Source of the DNA: Lentisphaerota bacterium
GTDB lineage: Bacteria > Verrucomicrobiota > Lentisphaeria > Victivallales > GWF2-50-93
Length of the DNA: 8,779 nt
Reading direction: 5' to 3'
Assembly: GCA_025360875.1 (NCBI GenBank)
Contig: JANYBI010000433.1
Location: 1 to 8,779, forward strand
Below the pieces are notes generated by a model. The model had not been told where the DNA came from. It saw only the letters and a program-made list of their open reading frames with translations, and ran no database searches. Below are positions 1 through 6,785 of this stretch, piece by piece. Each line of letters opens with the position of its first letter. The stretch's first letter is position 1. The position numbers and the translations under genes were made by a program.

Positions 1-146
1 CGGCGGTGCGCCAGGCCTGCCGGTCCATCATGCCAGACGCCTTCGCCGTCCGGACCGCGGTGGATTATTGCGGAATTCATCGAGGAGAGCAGCGCCGGCG
101 ACACCGGACTTCCGTCAAGATGGACTATTCCCACTATTCCGCACAT
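1..146 (-). CDS. asnB: Asparagine synthase-type glutamine amidotransferase, N-terminal fragment (cut by left edge)
   Basis: The minus strand from the ATG at 146 reads 48 open codons and runs off the window. The product begins MCGIVGIVHLDGSP and continues with the block IIHRGPDGEGVW and then GLAHR. This is the start of the class II glutamine amidotransferase domain of AsnB-type enzymes: Cys2 is the nucleophile once Met1 is removed, and HRGPDG (29-34) is part of the glutamine pocket. The full enzyme would hydrolyse glutamine and pass ammonia to a C-terminal ATP-dependent synthetase domain that lies outside the window. It starts 24 nt after the YchF-like stop, on the same strand, so co-transcription is likely. 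The best Shine-Dalgarno candidate (GGGG, 162-159) is 12 nt from the ATG and sits in and beside the loop of an inverted repeat. The housekeeping enzyme and the exopolysaccharide-cluster paralogues of this family look alike at this end, so the exact subfamily is open. Confidence 0.85.
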   Translation of the reverse strand, partial: MCGIVGIVHLDGSPVSPALLSSMNSAIIHRGPDGEGVWHDGPAGLAHR

Positions 147-148
147 AA

Positions 149-173
149 TAAATTTTTTCCCCGAAAAAATTTA
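149..173 (-). promoter_or_regulatory. Perfect 11-bp inverted repeat over the YchF-like stop codon and asnB leader
   Basis: Bases 149-159 and 163-173 are exact reverse complements (TAAATTTTTTC / GAAAAAATTTA) around a 3-base loop. In the minus-strand transcript the hairpin starts at the TAA stop of the YchF-like gene. Its GGG loop, with the adjoining G, is the only G-rich stretch just before the asnB ATG at 146. The stem is almost all A/U and no U-tract follows, so a terminator role is weak. A role in limiting or coupling asnB translation is possible but is inference. Confidence 0.45.
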
Positions 174-863
174 TACGTTGAACCTTATCTCTATGATGTC
201 GCCTTCCTGGATAATGTAGTCGCGGTCGACCAGCTTCACAAGTCCCTTGGTGCGCGCCTCCTGGAGGTTGAACACATCCTTGAAATCCTTGAAGTTGACG
301 ATGTCCGCCTTGATGAATCCCTTTGCGAGATCCGTATGTATCTTGCCGGCGCATGTCACGATGTCGGAACCCTTCTTCACGATCCAGGCATGCACTTCCG
401 GTTTTCCAGCAGTATAGAAGAAAGTATACTTCGCCTTTTCGAGCACGTTCTTTATGAGGTCGTTCACGGCAGGGGACTTCTCCGGGCAGACGTAGGTGGG
501 CTTGCCGCTGAGAGGCGATAGCAGTTTCAGGAATCCCGCTTCTTCCTCGTTGAAATCCAGATCGCATATCGGCAGGCTTTTCTCCAGCTGCGCCAGGCAC
601 CTTTTGATGAACGCCTTCTCCTTCTCGTCCTCAGCCCTCTCGATCCTGTTCTCAAGCTTCTCGATGTCAACGATAAGCAGATCAAGGAGATTGTCCGCAT
701 GTATCGCGATCGATTCGGCCTTGTCCCAGGAATCCTTTGCGAATTCCGCAAAGAAAGGCGACACCTTCTTCGGACTGAATTTCTTTTCCAGCTCAATGAG
801 CATAGGGTCATTATACTTGACCTTTCCCTCCGCCAGATCAATGCCTGTAAATGAAATCTTCAT
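171..863 (-). CDS. YchF-like protein without a GTPase domain (coiled-coil and TGS/DUF933 regions only)
   Basis: This 230-aa protein resembles the C-terminal two thirds of the ribosome-associated ATPase YchF/Obg-like ATPase 1. Residues 147-230 match the YchF C-terminal TGS-like domain (DUF933): FFYTAGKPEVHAW, then GKIHTDLAKGFIKADIV (173-189), ending DYIIQEGDIIEIRFNV. Residues about 58-97 form a charged helical region (DIEKLENRIERAEDEKEKA) where YchF has its coiled-coil domain. The N terminus lacks the P-loop GxPNVGKS and a DxxG motif. It goes from MKISFTG almost straight into a switch-like stretch (GKVKYNDPMLIEL, PKKVSPFFAEF). The NxxE nucleotide-specificity motif after KPTYV is also gone. YchF is normally about 360 aa, so about 130 residues are missing, but the frame is clean. 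The ATG at 863 follows AAAAAGG by 7 nt. It lies between the mannosidase and asnB genes, all on one strand. Nucleotide hydrolysis is not expected; ribosome or RNA binding through the TGS region is inference. Confidence 0.8.
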   Translation of the reverse strand: MKISFTGIDLAEGKVKYNDPMLIELEKKFSPKKVSPFFAEFAKDSWDKAESIAIHADNLLDLLIVDIEKLENRIERAEDEKEKAFIKRCLAQLEKSLPICDLDFNEEEAGFLKLLSPLSGKPTYVCPEKSPAVNDLIKNVLEKAKYTFFYTAGKPEVHAWIVKKGSDIVTCAGKIHTDLAKGFIKADIVNFKDFKDVFNLQEARTKGLVKLVDRDYIIQEGDIIEIRFNV

Positions 864-883
864 TGTAATACCTTTTTAATTAA

Positions 884-966
884 AGTGTCCAAGTTGCAAA
901 GTGACCACGTGACCGAGTTAGAAAAGATAGAATATCTATGCTTGGCCACTCGGCAACTCGGCCACT
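884..966 (-). repeat. Intergenic hairpin made of degenerate 8-nt units
   Basis: The spacer between the mannosidase stop and the YchF-like start holds two facing arms. The plus-strand arm 884-915 reads as four 8-nt units (AGTGTCCA, AGTTGCAA, AGTGACCA, CGTGACCG). The opposite arm, read on the minus strand from 966 to 943, has three (AGTGGCCG, AGTTGCCG, AGTGGCCA). In minus-strand RNA, 884-907 pairs with 943-966 with two mismatches over 24 positions when G-U pairs are allowed. The same differences would give A-C mismatches in plus-strand RNA. The loop holds a second small palindrome, ATAGA/TCTAT (927-939). No U-tract follows, so it is not a typical terminator. It looks like a dispersed palindromic repeat or an RNA stability or processing element. 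Confidence 0.6.
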
Positions 967-983
967 TTTAATTATCTTCCCTA

Positions 984-3866
984 TCAGAAATACACCGCAA
1001 TCGTCGCAATGGATTTCCCATCTATTGCGAATTTCGCAGTATCTCCGGAAACCTTGGCGCCTGAACTTTCCAGAGGACGTTCAAGAATATCTGTCTCGAC
1101 AGCTTTCTTTACCTTGCCAAGGAGTTTCGAATTGAAAATTGCGGAAACTTCAATTTTCCTGTCAGAAGTATTGAAGAAACGCAGGATCATCGCGCTGTCG
1201 TTCTCGGCCTTTTTCACGGCGCTCAGGATAACAGACGACGGTTTCACTGTCACAATTTCCGAGACTGCCGGAAGACTGCCCTTGTGCACGTCCGTGCCCG
1301 TGATTAGCAGCGGATGATTGAAGCTCCTTCCATGGTTGATGGCGTCGCATACTTTCATCTCACCTTCAAACGGCATGAGGGCCAGATTGATCTCATGATT
1401 CCCGATCTCAGGAAGGTTGTCGGGATCATAGCTGCTTCTTATGAGCGTGACTGCAAATTTGTTCCCGTCCAGCGAGAAGCCATATTTCGAATCGTTCAGC
1501 ACCAGACATCCTTCCTTGATCTTGTCTGAATCGCCAGAAACCTGCGCCCACTGGAGAGCCGGAACTTCCTCACCGTTCCTGCATTCGCGGTCCACAGCCC
1601 CGAACGGAATCTCGTAGCGCGCCGCGATATTCTTCATCGTGAACGGGACCGCAAGCCTGAGCACTGGAATTCCCGTTTCAGGAGTTCCCCTCTGGAACCA
1701 GGTGCCGCTTATCCTCATATAGACTTTCGGATCTCCGGCGCGCATTTCGTAGACGACGTTGAATTCCGATTCATGGATCCTCATCCTCACCTTTACGGCG
1801 CCGATATAAGTGCCTTCAAGCACGCGATCAACGGAGACCACTTTCGCATTTTCAAAACCGCCCGTATGATCGACGGTCCAGGCGGTCATCCCATGAGACC
1901 TTTCAACTCCGTATTCGAGAAGCGACGAAGTTTTGGAAACAACAAGATCCTTGCCTGTCTTCTTGTCGGTAAGTTTCCTTATTCCTCCAGTCTCCATGTT
2001 AATTTCCAAGAGGGTCAGTTCGTTCTCAAGGCCTTCCTGCTGTCTTTCAACCCTCGAGTAGAAGCAGGTATGCTTCCTGCCGAGATGCCAGACCTTGGGC
2101 TCGATCTTCTTGACATCCTCCCTTTCAGCAATGGTATAGACGGCATAGCCGGCTCCGGGTATTTCAACCGGAAATGCGAACTTCGCAAAATTATGCCCCC
2201 AGTAATTTCCCGATGAGAGCAGCTGGGGCTTGATCACCGTCTTGTCCGGCGCGACAACTGCGAAAGGAAGCCTCGCGAATTCCGCATGGTCCCTTCCCGA
2301 AGTATTGTCCCATATCGTCACTTCCGCGATTTCTTTCCTGTCAAATGCCTGCGTATTGAAGATCAGGAATGGACGCGGACCGTAGCCGACGCTCTGTTCG
2401 GCATGAGTAATCTGGAGCTGTGATGCAAGGTAGCCCACGCCTGCCCCCATCGCCGCGGGAACGCGGCCCGACGGAAGATCCAGCTCTTCGGGCGTTCCGG
2501 CAAAGGTCGTATCGATCTTTGACGCGAACTGCCTGAGCGCCTTGGTCTTCTCGGAAAGCACCGTTGCCATCGTGTTCTGGAAAAGTCCGTGCGTATAGGT
2601 TCTGGTATCATGGATTCCGGAACCGGGAAGTATGTCGTGGAACTGCGATAACAAGGTGTTCCTCCAGCATTCCTCGAATTCGCCTGCATTGTATTTGAAG
2701 CCGGAGATCTTTGAAAGCAGCGCCGCGACATTTTCCGCGTCGTTGATGTGGTTTTCCGAGAACCTGTTGCAGTTCTTGATGAGAGTCTGTGTGGTATAAC
2801 ATCCGGCAAACTCGAAATTGAGCTCGCATTCAAGTATTGGAAGCCAGGAGCCGTCCTTCTCAAGACGCTTGAAAAATTCCCTGGACGTCGACAGGACGAC
2901 GTTCGGGAATACCGGCCAGCTGTCCATGTCGATCGCACGCATTATGTCGCGGCGGGTCGGGCCACCGCCATGATCGCCGACGCCATAAACGAACATCACG
3001 TAAGGGAGACCGGTCTCGGTGAAGAAGTTGCAGAGCGGATCAAGTATGCCCGGACCGACAGCTCCGTTGTAGCCCTGTCCGGAATCGTTCCTGACAAGCA
3101 CCTTTGCGCCGTCCGGAGCCTTCCACCAGAACGCAAGCGGTCTCTTGGGACCGACTTCGCCCGGCCTGTGCATATATACATATTTCACTCCGCCCTTCAC
3201 AAGATAGGAAGGTACAGTAGCGGCGTGCCCGAACGTGTCCGGCGCCCAGTCGATTTCAACATCGCCGGGCTTCAACCCGAAGATTTTCTTCATGTAGCGG
3301 CGTGTATAGAGCAGATGCCTGCAGAGGGATTCATCATTGCTGAGGTTCTTGTCGCCTTCAACCCAGTGGCTGGCGGTGACTTCCCATTGGCCTTCCTTCA
3401 CCCGCTTAGCAACCTGTCCGAGAAGTTCGGGATTGTATTTTTCAAGGATGGCGTAGACGCTCGCCTGGCTCTGGCTGAATTTGAACTTGGGGAACTCCTT
3501 CATGAGCTTGATCACGGTGCTGAAAGTGTCTATTGTCGTTGCGACAGTATCCTGCCACGGCCACAGCCAGTTCATGTCGATATGTGCATGTCCGACGCAG
3601 TAGACCGAATAGTTTTTTGCGAACTTCGCAACAGGTTCGAGAATTTTCTCGGCTTCGGACACTGCCGCAGTAATTTTTTCAAGATCCCCTGTGGCCGCCG
3701 CATCGGCGACGAGCTTGTCGCCCTTCTTGATCAGGCCCTGCCATGCCTCGGCGTTCTCCTTGTGGAATCCGCAGAGTTTTTCTGCGAATTTGAACTCGGC
3801 GTTGATGCGTTCCTCAAGATGCCTGATTTCAATCTCGGAATTCTTAAACGAAACAACATTTTTCAT
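984..3866 (-). CDS. Cytoplasmic alpha-mannosidase, glycoside hydrolase family 38
   Basis: This 960-aa protein should be a retaining, zinc-dependent alpha-mannosidase. The catalytic domain starts near residue 86 with VGHAHIDMNWLWPW. His95 and Asp97 match the family's zinc ligands, and Asp210 in DWAPDTFGHAATVP matches the catalytic nucleophile. The third zinc ligand is in LSQFHDILPGSG (His410, followed by Asp411). YGVGDHGGGPTRRDI (294-308) is another conserved GH38 block. The three-helix middle domain follows at roughly 371-460, and the rest is the beta-rich C-terminal half, so the length fits the family. There is no signal peptide or membrane segment, which points to intracellular trimming of imported mannosides, like the MAN2C1-type class. 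The start at 3866 is supported by AGAGGA 8 nt upstream. It is the first gene of a leftward run with the YchF-like gene and asnB, 120 nt before the former. Substrate linkage (alpha-1,2/1,3/1,6) cannot be read from the sequence. Confidence 0.95.
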   Translation of the reverse strand: MKNVVSFKNSEIEIRHLEERINAEFKFAEKLCGFHKENAEAWQGLIKKGDKLVADAAATGDLEKITAAVSEAEKILEPVAKFAKNYSVYCVGHAHIDMNWLWPWQDTVATTIDTFSTVIKLMKEFPKFKFSQSQASVYAILEKYNPELLGQVAKRVKEGQWEVTASHWVEGDKNLSNDESLCRHLLYTRRYMKKIFGLKPGDVEIDWAPDTFGHAATVPSYLVKGGVKYVYMHRPGEVGPKRPLAFWWKAPDGAKVLVRNDSGQGYNGAVGPGILDPLCNFFTETGLPYVMFVYGVGDHGGGPTRRDIMRAIDMDSWPVFPNVVLSTSREFFKRLEKDGSWLPILECELNFEFAGCYTTQTLIKNCNRFSENHINDAENVAALLSKISGFKYNAGEFEECWRNTLLSQFHDILPGSGIHDTRTYTHGLFQNTMATVLSEKTKALRQFASKIDTTFAGTPEELDLPSGRVPAAMGAGVGYLASQLQITHAEQSVGYGPRPFLIFNTQAFDRKEIAEVTIWDNTSGRDHAEFARLPFAVVAPDKTVIKPQLLSSGNYWGHNFAKFAFPVEIPGAGYAVYTIAEREDVKKIEPKVWHLGRKHTCFYSRVERQQEGLENELTLLEINMETGGIRKLTDKKTGKDLVVSKTSSLLEYGVERSHGMTAWTVDHTGGFENAKVVSVDRVLEGTYIGAVKVRMRIHESEFNVVYEMRAGDPKVYMRISGTWFQRGTPETGIPVLRLAVPFTMKNIAARYEIPFGAVDRECRNGEEVPALQWAQVSGDSDKIKEGCLVLNDSKYGFSLDGNKFAVTLIRSSYDPDNLPEIGNHEINLALMPFEGEMKVCDAINHGRSFNHPLLITGTDVHKGSLPAVSEIVTVKPSSVILSAVKKAENDSAMILRFFNTSDRKIEVSAIFNSKLLGKVKKAVETDILERPLESSGAKVSGDTAKFAIDGKSIATIAVYF

Positions 3867-3922
3867 ATGGAAATCCTCTGTTTTTATTTACAAGCTGGAT
3901 AAGATAGTACCTTAACGCGAAA

Positions 3923-3952
3923 TTTATAGAGCCCTTGGACGGATTTTGAAAA
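3923..3952 (-). promoter_or_regulatory. Candidate sigma70-type promoter for the alpha-mannosidase gene
   Basis: On the minus strand TTTTCA (3952-3947, 4 of 6 consensus bases) is followed after 18 nt by TATAAA (3928-3923, 5 of 6). Transcription would begin near 3916, about 50 nt before the ATG at 3866. The position is sensible and the -10 box is good, but the -35 box is only moderate and no start site is proven. Confidence 0.4.
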
Positions 3953-3976
3953 GTAACGGAGGAAGGCCAGACGGAT

Positions 3977-4080
3977 GGATGGGTAATGAATAATGAACAG
4001 CAGAATATCGAATAACGAACTCCGAAGTAATGGAAACTTCGTTATTCGATATTCAGAGTTCGTAATTCGATATTCACCCA
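3977..4080. repeat. Palindromic intergenic element with four copies of a 17-20 nt unit
   Basis: Bases 4003-4019 and 4038-4054 are perfect 17-nt inverted copies (left arm GAATATCGAATAACGAA). A third copy at 4059-4075 repeats the right arm directly with one mismatch and a 21-nt period. A fourth, more degenerate copy in the left orientation lies at about 3979-3998 (GGGTAATGAATAATGAAC). The whole block is therefore roughly symmetrical, with two copies in each orientation around a centre near 4029. The left arm 4003-4022 can pair instead with 4056-4075 with one mismatch, so alternative folds exist. It lies between divergent genes. In several frames it translates to short repeating peptides such as EYRITNSEYRIT, which are artefacts. 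The layout is that of a dispersed palindromic repeat; its spread in the genome cannot be seen here. Confidence 0.7.
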
Positions 4081-4124
4081 CGCAGTTCCCATTGAAATTC
4101 CTGCCCCATGGTACATTTTACCTG

Positions 4125-5465
4125 ATGCAAAATTTGGAAAATCATTCAAAGGAAGTTTCCTTCAAGACACTGTCCTTCTATTTCATCCCTCTCGCACTGC
4201 AGGCGCTGTCACAGTCGATAACCTATCCGCTTGTCGCGGCCGTGGCGGCGCGCGGTGTCGGCGGGGCAATCAACATCGCCGGACTCGCCCAGGCCAACGT
4301 CGTCTCATTTTTCATAGGTTCGCTCGGTGCCGGAATCTTCATCGCCGGAATGATCTTCGGAAAAACTTCCGAGGGGTACCATGCGCACAGGAGAATCTGC
4401 TATTATATGGGAATATTGTTCAGCTCCCTCCAGATAATCGTCTGCATTTCTCCAATAGCGCACCTGATACTGGGCGTGATCATGGGGCTTCCGGCTGACA
4501 TGGAAAAATCCGCATATGTCGCACTGCTCACGGGAATCCCACTCCAGTTCATCTTCGCGCAAAGGACGCCGTACATGACGACGCTGTTCGTGCACAAGGC
4601 CACCGGCAGGGCTTATGCCGCGACACTCGGCAGGATCCTGCTTACAATCGTCCTAGCCTATATTTTCTGCACGATCGCTCTGGCCGGTCCGTTCTGGGCG
4701 ATAATCTGCCTGGCGATACCCGTTCTGCTGGAAAGCGGAGTCCTATACATCATGGCGAAACCTTTTATCAAGGCCCTCCCCGTCTCAGGAAAGACTCCTT
4801 CCACCCGGACCATTCTGACTTACGCCGCCAGCTTCTCCCTCGGACAGCTCTTCATCAGCCTGTCCGGATATATAATCGGTTCATTTGCCGCCAGGGCGCC
4901 AAACCCCGAAATTACTCTGCCGGTCTATTATGCCGTGATAAGCCTGTTCAATGCGGTAAGTTTCGCGGCGACCAGGATATCGGCAACGGTCATAACCTTC
5001 TACGAGGACGGATTGAACAGGAAGATCCTCAAGAAGTTCGCCATCGTCTCAGGGCTTGTGCTGGGAATGCTCCCGCTGATCTTCATCATCCCGTTCTTCT
5101 GCAGGTGGTACTATCTCGATGTCCAGCATCTGCCATCTTCCGTCGTACCGCTTATCATCCAAACATCGCTTATGCTCATCCTGATGCCCCTGTCGATTGG
5201 CATGCGGACGTATTGCGAAGGCAAGGCCGCGTACTTGAAGAAACCGGTTGCGATACTTTCCGGACAGGCCATCTATATTGCGATGGTCGCAATAGCCTCA
5301 TTTTTCGCACTCAATCTCGGAGCCGGCGGCACGCAGATCGGACCGATAGCGCTTTTCTTCGGAAACATCATCGCCGCGCTTGTCATACTCTTCTCCATCA
5401 ACCTGGAACGCCGCGAGGAGATAGAGATCCCGCCATCGCCCCCGTCAAGCATCCCGGAGAGGTGA
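4125..5465 (+). CDS. Multi-pass membrane transporter, MOP/MATE-like
   Basis: From the ATG at 4125 this is a 446-aa protein, almost entirely hydrophobic helices with short charged loops. I estimate about 12 membrane segments and a polar proline-rich tail (EEIEIPPSPPSSIPER). The first helix begins LSFYFIPLALQALSQSITYPL, with a second similar half starting near ILTYAASFSLGQLFISLSG. This two-lobed layout and length fit the multidrug/oligosaccharidyl-lipid/polysaccharide (MOP) flippase superfamily. Some stretches (VHKATGRAYAATLGRI) faintly recall ANKH-like members, but I cannot settle the family or substrate. The same frame is open back to an ATG at 3993, but those 44 codons are repeat-derived and hydrophilic, so I reject that start. 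No good Shine-Dalgarno precedes 4125; an in-frame TTG at 4092 is an alternative. It is divergent from the mannosidase gene. Export or flipping of a glycan or small molecule is the broad expectation. Confidence 0.65.
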   Translation: MQNLENHSKEVSFKTLSFYFIPLALQALSQSITYPLVAAVAARGVGGAINIAGLAQANVVSFFIGSLGAGIFIAGMIFGKTSEGYHAHRRICYYMGILFSSLQIIVCISPIAHLILGVIMGLPADMEKSAYVALLTGIPLQFIFAQRTPYMTTLFVHKATGRAYAATLGRILLTIVLAYIFCTIALAGPFWAIICLAIPVLLESGVLYIMAKPFIKALPVSGKTPSTRTILTYAASFSLGQLFISLSGYIIGSFAARAPNPEITLPVYYAVISLFNAVSFAATRISATVITFYEDGLNRKILKKFAIVSGLVLGMLPLIFIIPFFCRWYYLDVQHLPSSVVPLIIQTSLMLILMPLSIGMRTYCEGKAAYLKKPVAILSGQAIYIAMVAIASFFALNLGAGGTQIGPIALFFGNIIAALVILFSINLERREEIEIPPSPPSSIPER

Positions 5466-5528
5466 GACCTGACACCCGTTACCCCAATGTTTTATTAAAT
5501 ATTTGCCAAAGAAATACAGGAACTCCAC

Positions 5529-5557
5529 TTGACTAAGAAAAGTTACAGGACTATCTT
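5529..5557 (+). promoter_or_regulatory. Sigma70-type promoter of the Fic gene
   Basis: TTGACT (5529-5534, 5 of 6 consensus bases) and TATCTT (5552-5557, 4 of 6) are separated by exactly 17 nt. Transcription would begin near 5564, about 40 nt before the fic ATG at 5604. The promoter lies in the 138-nt gap after the transporter gene, so fic is probably transcribed separately from it. Confidence 0.6.
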
Positions 5558-5585
5558 TTCTTATCAAAATCCGAAAAGAAAAGAT
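5534..5585. promoter_or_regulatory. Three half-sites overlapping the fic promoter: candidate operator
   Basis: TAAGAAAAG occurs at 5534-5542, inverted at 5555-5563, and again in direct orientation as AAGAAAAGAT at 5576-5585. The first two are 9-bp inverted arms around a 12-nt loop. The second and third form a 10-bp inverted repeat (5553-5562 / 5576-5585) around 13 nt. They cover the promoter spacer, the -10 box and the first transcribed bases. Because the first copy is upstream of the expected start site, an RNA attenuator using all three is unlikely. Binding by a regulator, possibly the winged helix of the Fic protein, is inference. Confidence 0.4.
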
Positions 5586-5603
5586 TTTTCTTAAGGGGTA
5601 TTT

Positions 5604-6773
5604 ATGTTTCTTGAAACAAAAACAGGGCATTACGTGATCGTTTCAACGGTTGGAGAAGAATGCAAGGCATATATTCCTGCACCCCTTCCTCCTGCTGATT
5701 TCAATGCCCTTCTATCCAATATCGATTTCGATTTGCAGGAAAGAGCCAATAGGGCCCTAGGCAGGCTCGATGGGCTTTCTGCCCTTATTCCTGACATATC
5801 TCTTTTTATATATGCGTATATCAGAAAGGAAGCTGTATTATCCTCGCAGATCGAAGGAACGCAATCTTCCCTTTTAGATCTGCTTCTTTTTGAAGATGAT
5901 CAAATTCCGGGAGTACCCCTTAATGACGTTCAGGAAGTCTCAAACTATGTAGCCGCCATGAATCACGGTATGAAACTTCTGTCTGATGGATTGCCTTTGT
6001 CCAACCGTCTTATCAAAGAAATTCATAAGGTTCTATTGTCAAAAGGACGTGGCAGCGAGAAGGGGCCTGGTGAATTCAGGCGTTCCCAAAACTGGATTGG
6101 CGGAACAAGACCCGGTAATGCTGTTCATGTCCCCCCGCCGGCAGAGTACCTTTCTGAATGCATGGGGGATCTTGAAAAATTCATTAATAACAAGCCTGTA
6201 AAAACGCCAACTCTTGTAAAAGCAGCCCTCTGCCATGCCCAATTTGAAACAATACATCCCTTCCTCGATGGAAACGGCCGTGTCGGACGCCTTCTAATAG
6301 CACTGATATTATACTCTGAAGAAGCCTTAAGGTCTCCATTGCTATATCTCAGCCTATATTTCAAAAACCACAGGGCTGAATACTATGAGCTTCTTCAAAA
6401 AATACGAAAAGAAGGTAAATGGATTGACTGGATTCACTTTTTCCTTGCGGGAATTAAAGAAACCAGTGAACAGGCCTCTGAAACAGCTACAAAAATACTG
6501 AAACTATTCAAAGATGATGAAATAAAGGTGCATAAGCTCGGAAGGCCGTCAGGCTCAGCCATGCGTGTCCATGCTTATTTGAGAACCAAGTTAATCACAT
6601 CTGTCCAGTCAGCTGCCAAGGGCTTGGATCTTACAGAGCCTACTGTAAGGACTTCCCTTGAACATCTTGTCAGAATAGGGATAGTCCATGAAATATCCGG
6701 CAGAAAAAGGGATAAAATATTTGCCTATGGCGGCTTCATAAAAATCCTCAATGAAGAAACAAAGCCTTTATGA
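5604..6773 (+). CDS. Fic family protein (class II), AMP-transferase fold with C-terminal winged helix
   Basis: The 389-aa product carries the complete Fic motif HPFLDGNGRVGR (218-229), matching HxFx(D/E)GNGRxxR. His218 would be the catalytic base, and Asp222, Asn224 and the arginines would bind the nucleotide phosphates and metal. The flap region that positions the target is near 159-179 (RRSQNWIGGTRPG). SSQIEG (80-85) matches the inhibitory motif (S/T)xxxE(G/N) placed before the Fic core, which defines class II enzymes; Glu84 would block ATP until released. Residues 318-375 (TSVQSAAKGLDLTEPTVRTSLEHLVRIGIV in part) read as a winged helix-turn-helix. Such proteins transfer AMP to Ser/Thr/Tyr side chains or reverse this. 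The target is unknown. The start has a strong Shine-Dalgarno (AAGGGG, 5-nt spacing). A membrane protein gene follows after 12 nt, so the two form an operon. Base composition is more AT-rich than in the genes to the left. No antitoxin of the short class I type is visible. Confidence 0.93.
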   Translation: MFLETKTGHYVIVSTVGEECKAYIPAPLPPADFNALLSNIDFDLQERANRALGRLDGLSALIPDISLFIYAYIRKEAVLSSQIEGTQSSLLDLLLFEDDQIPGVPLNDVQEVSNYVAAMNHGMKLLSDGLPLSNRLIKEIHKVLLSKGRGSEKGPGEFRRSQNWIGGTRPGNAVHVPPPAEYLSECMGDLEKFINNKPVKTPTLVKAALCHAQFETIHPFLDGNGRVGRLLIALILYSEEALRSPLLYLSLYFKNHRAEYYELLQKIRKEGKWIDWIHFFLAGIKETSEQASETATKILKLFKDDEIKVHKLGRPSGSAMRVHAYLRTKLITSVQSAAKGLDLTEPTVRTSLEHLVRIGIVHEISGRKRDKIFAYGGFIKILNEETKPL

Positions 6774-6785
6774 GAGGCAACACAT

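Noticed and set aside
6..521. 171-codon plus-strand frame at the left edge
   Set aside because: It overlaps the asnB start and most of the YchF-like gene on the other strand, both identified by family motifs.
2748..3902. 384-codon open frame on the plus strand
   Set aside because: It is antisense to the GH38 mannosidase, whose catalytic motifs and ribosome site are clear. The product has no recognisable domain and no Shine-Dalgarno.
3884..4081. 65-codon minus-strand frame with repeating EYRITNSEYRIT peptide
   Set aside because: It is the translation of the palindromic DNA repeat, without a ribosome site or independent coding evidence.
5534..5589. Transcriptional attenuator (alternative hairpins plus TTTTT) upstream of fic
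   Set aside because: The first arm lies between the -35 and -10 boxes of the likely promoter and would not be transcribed, and the stems are nearly all A/U. An operator reading fits better.
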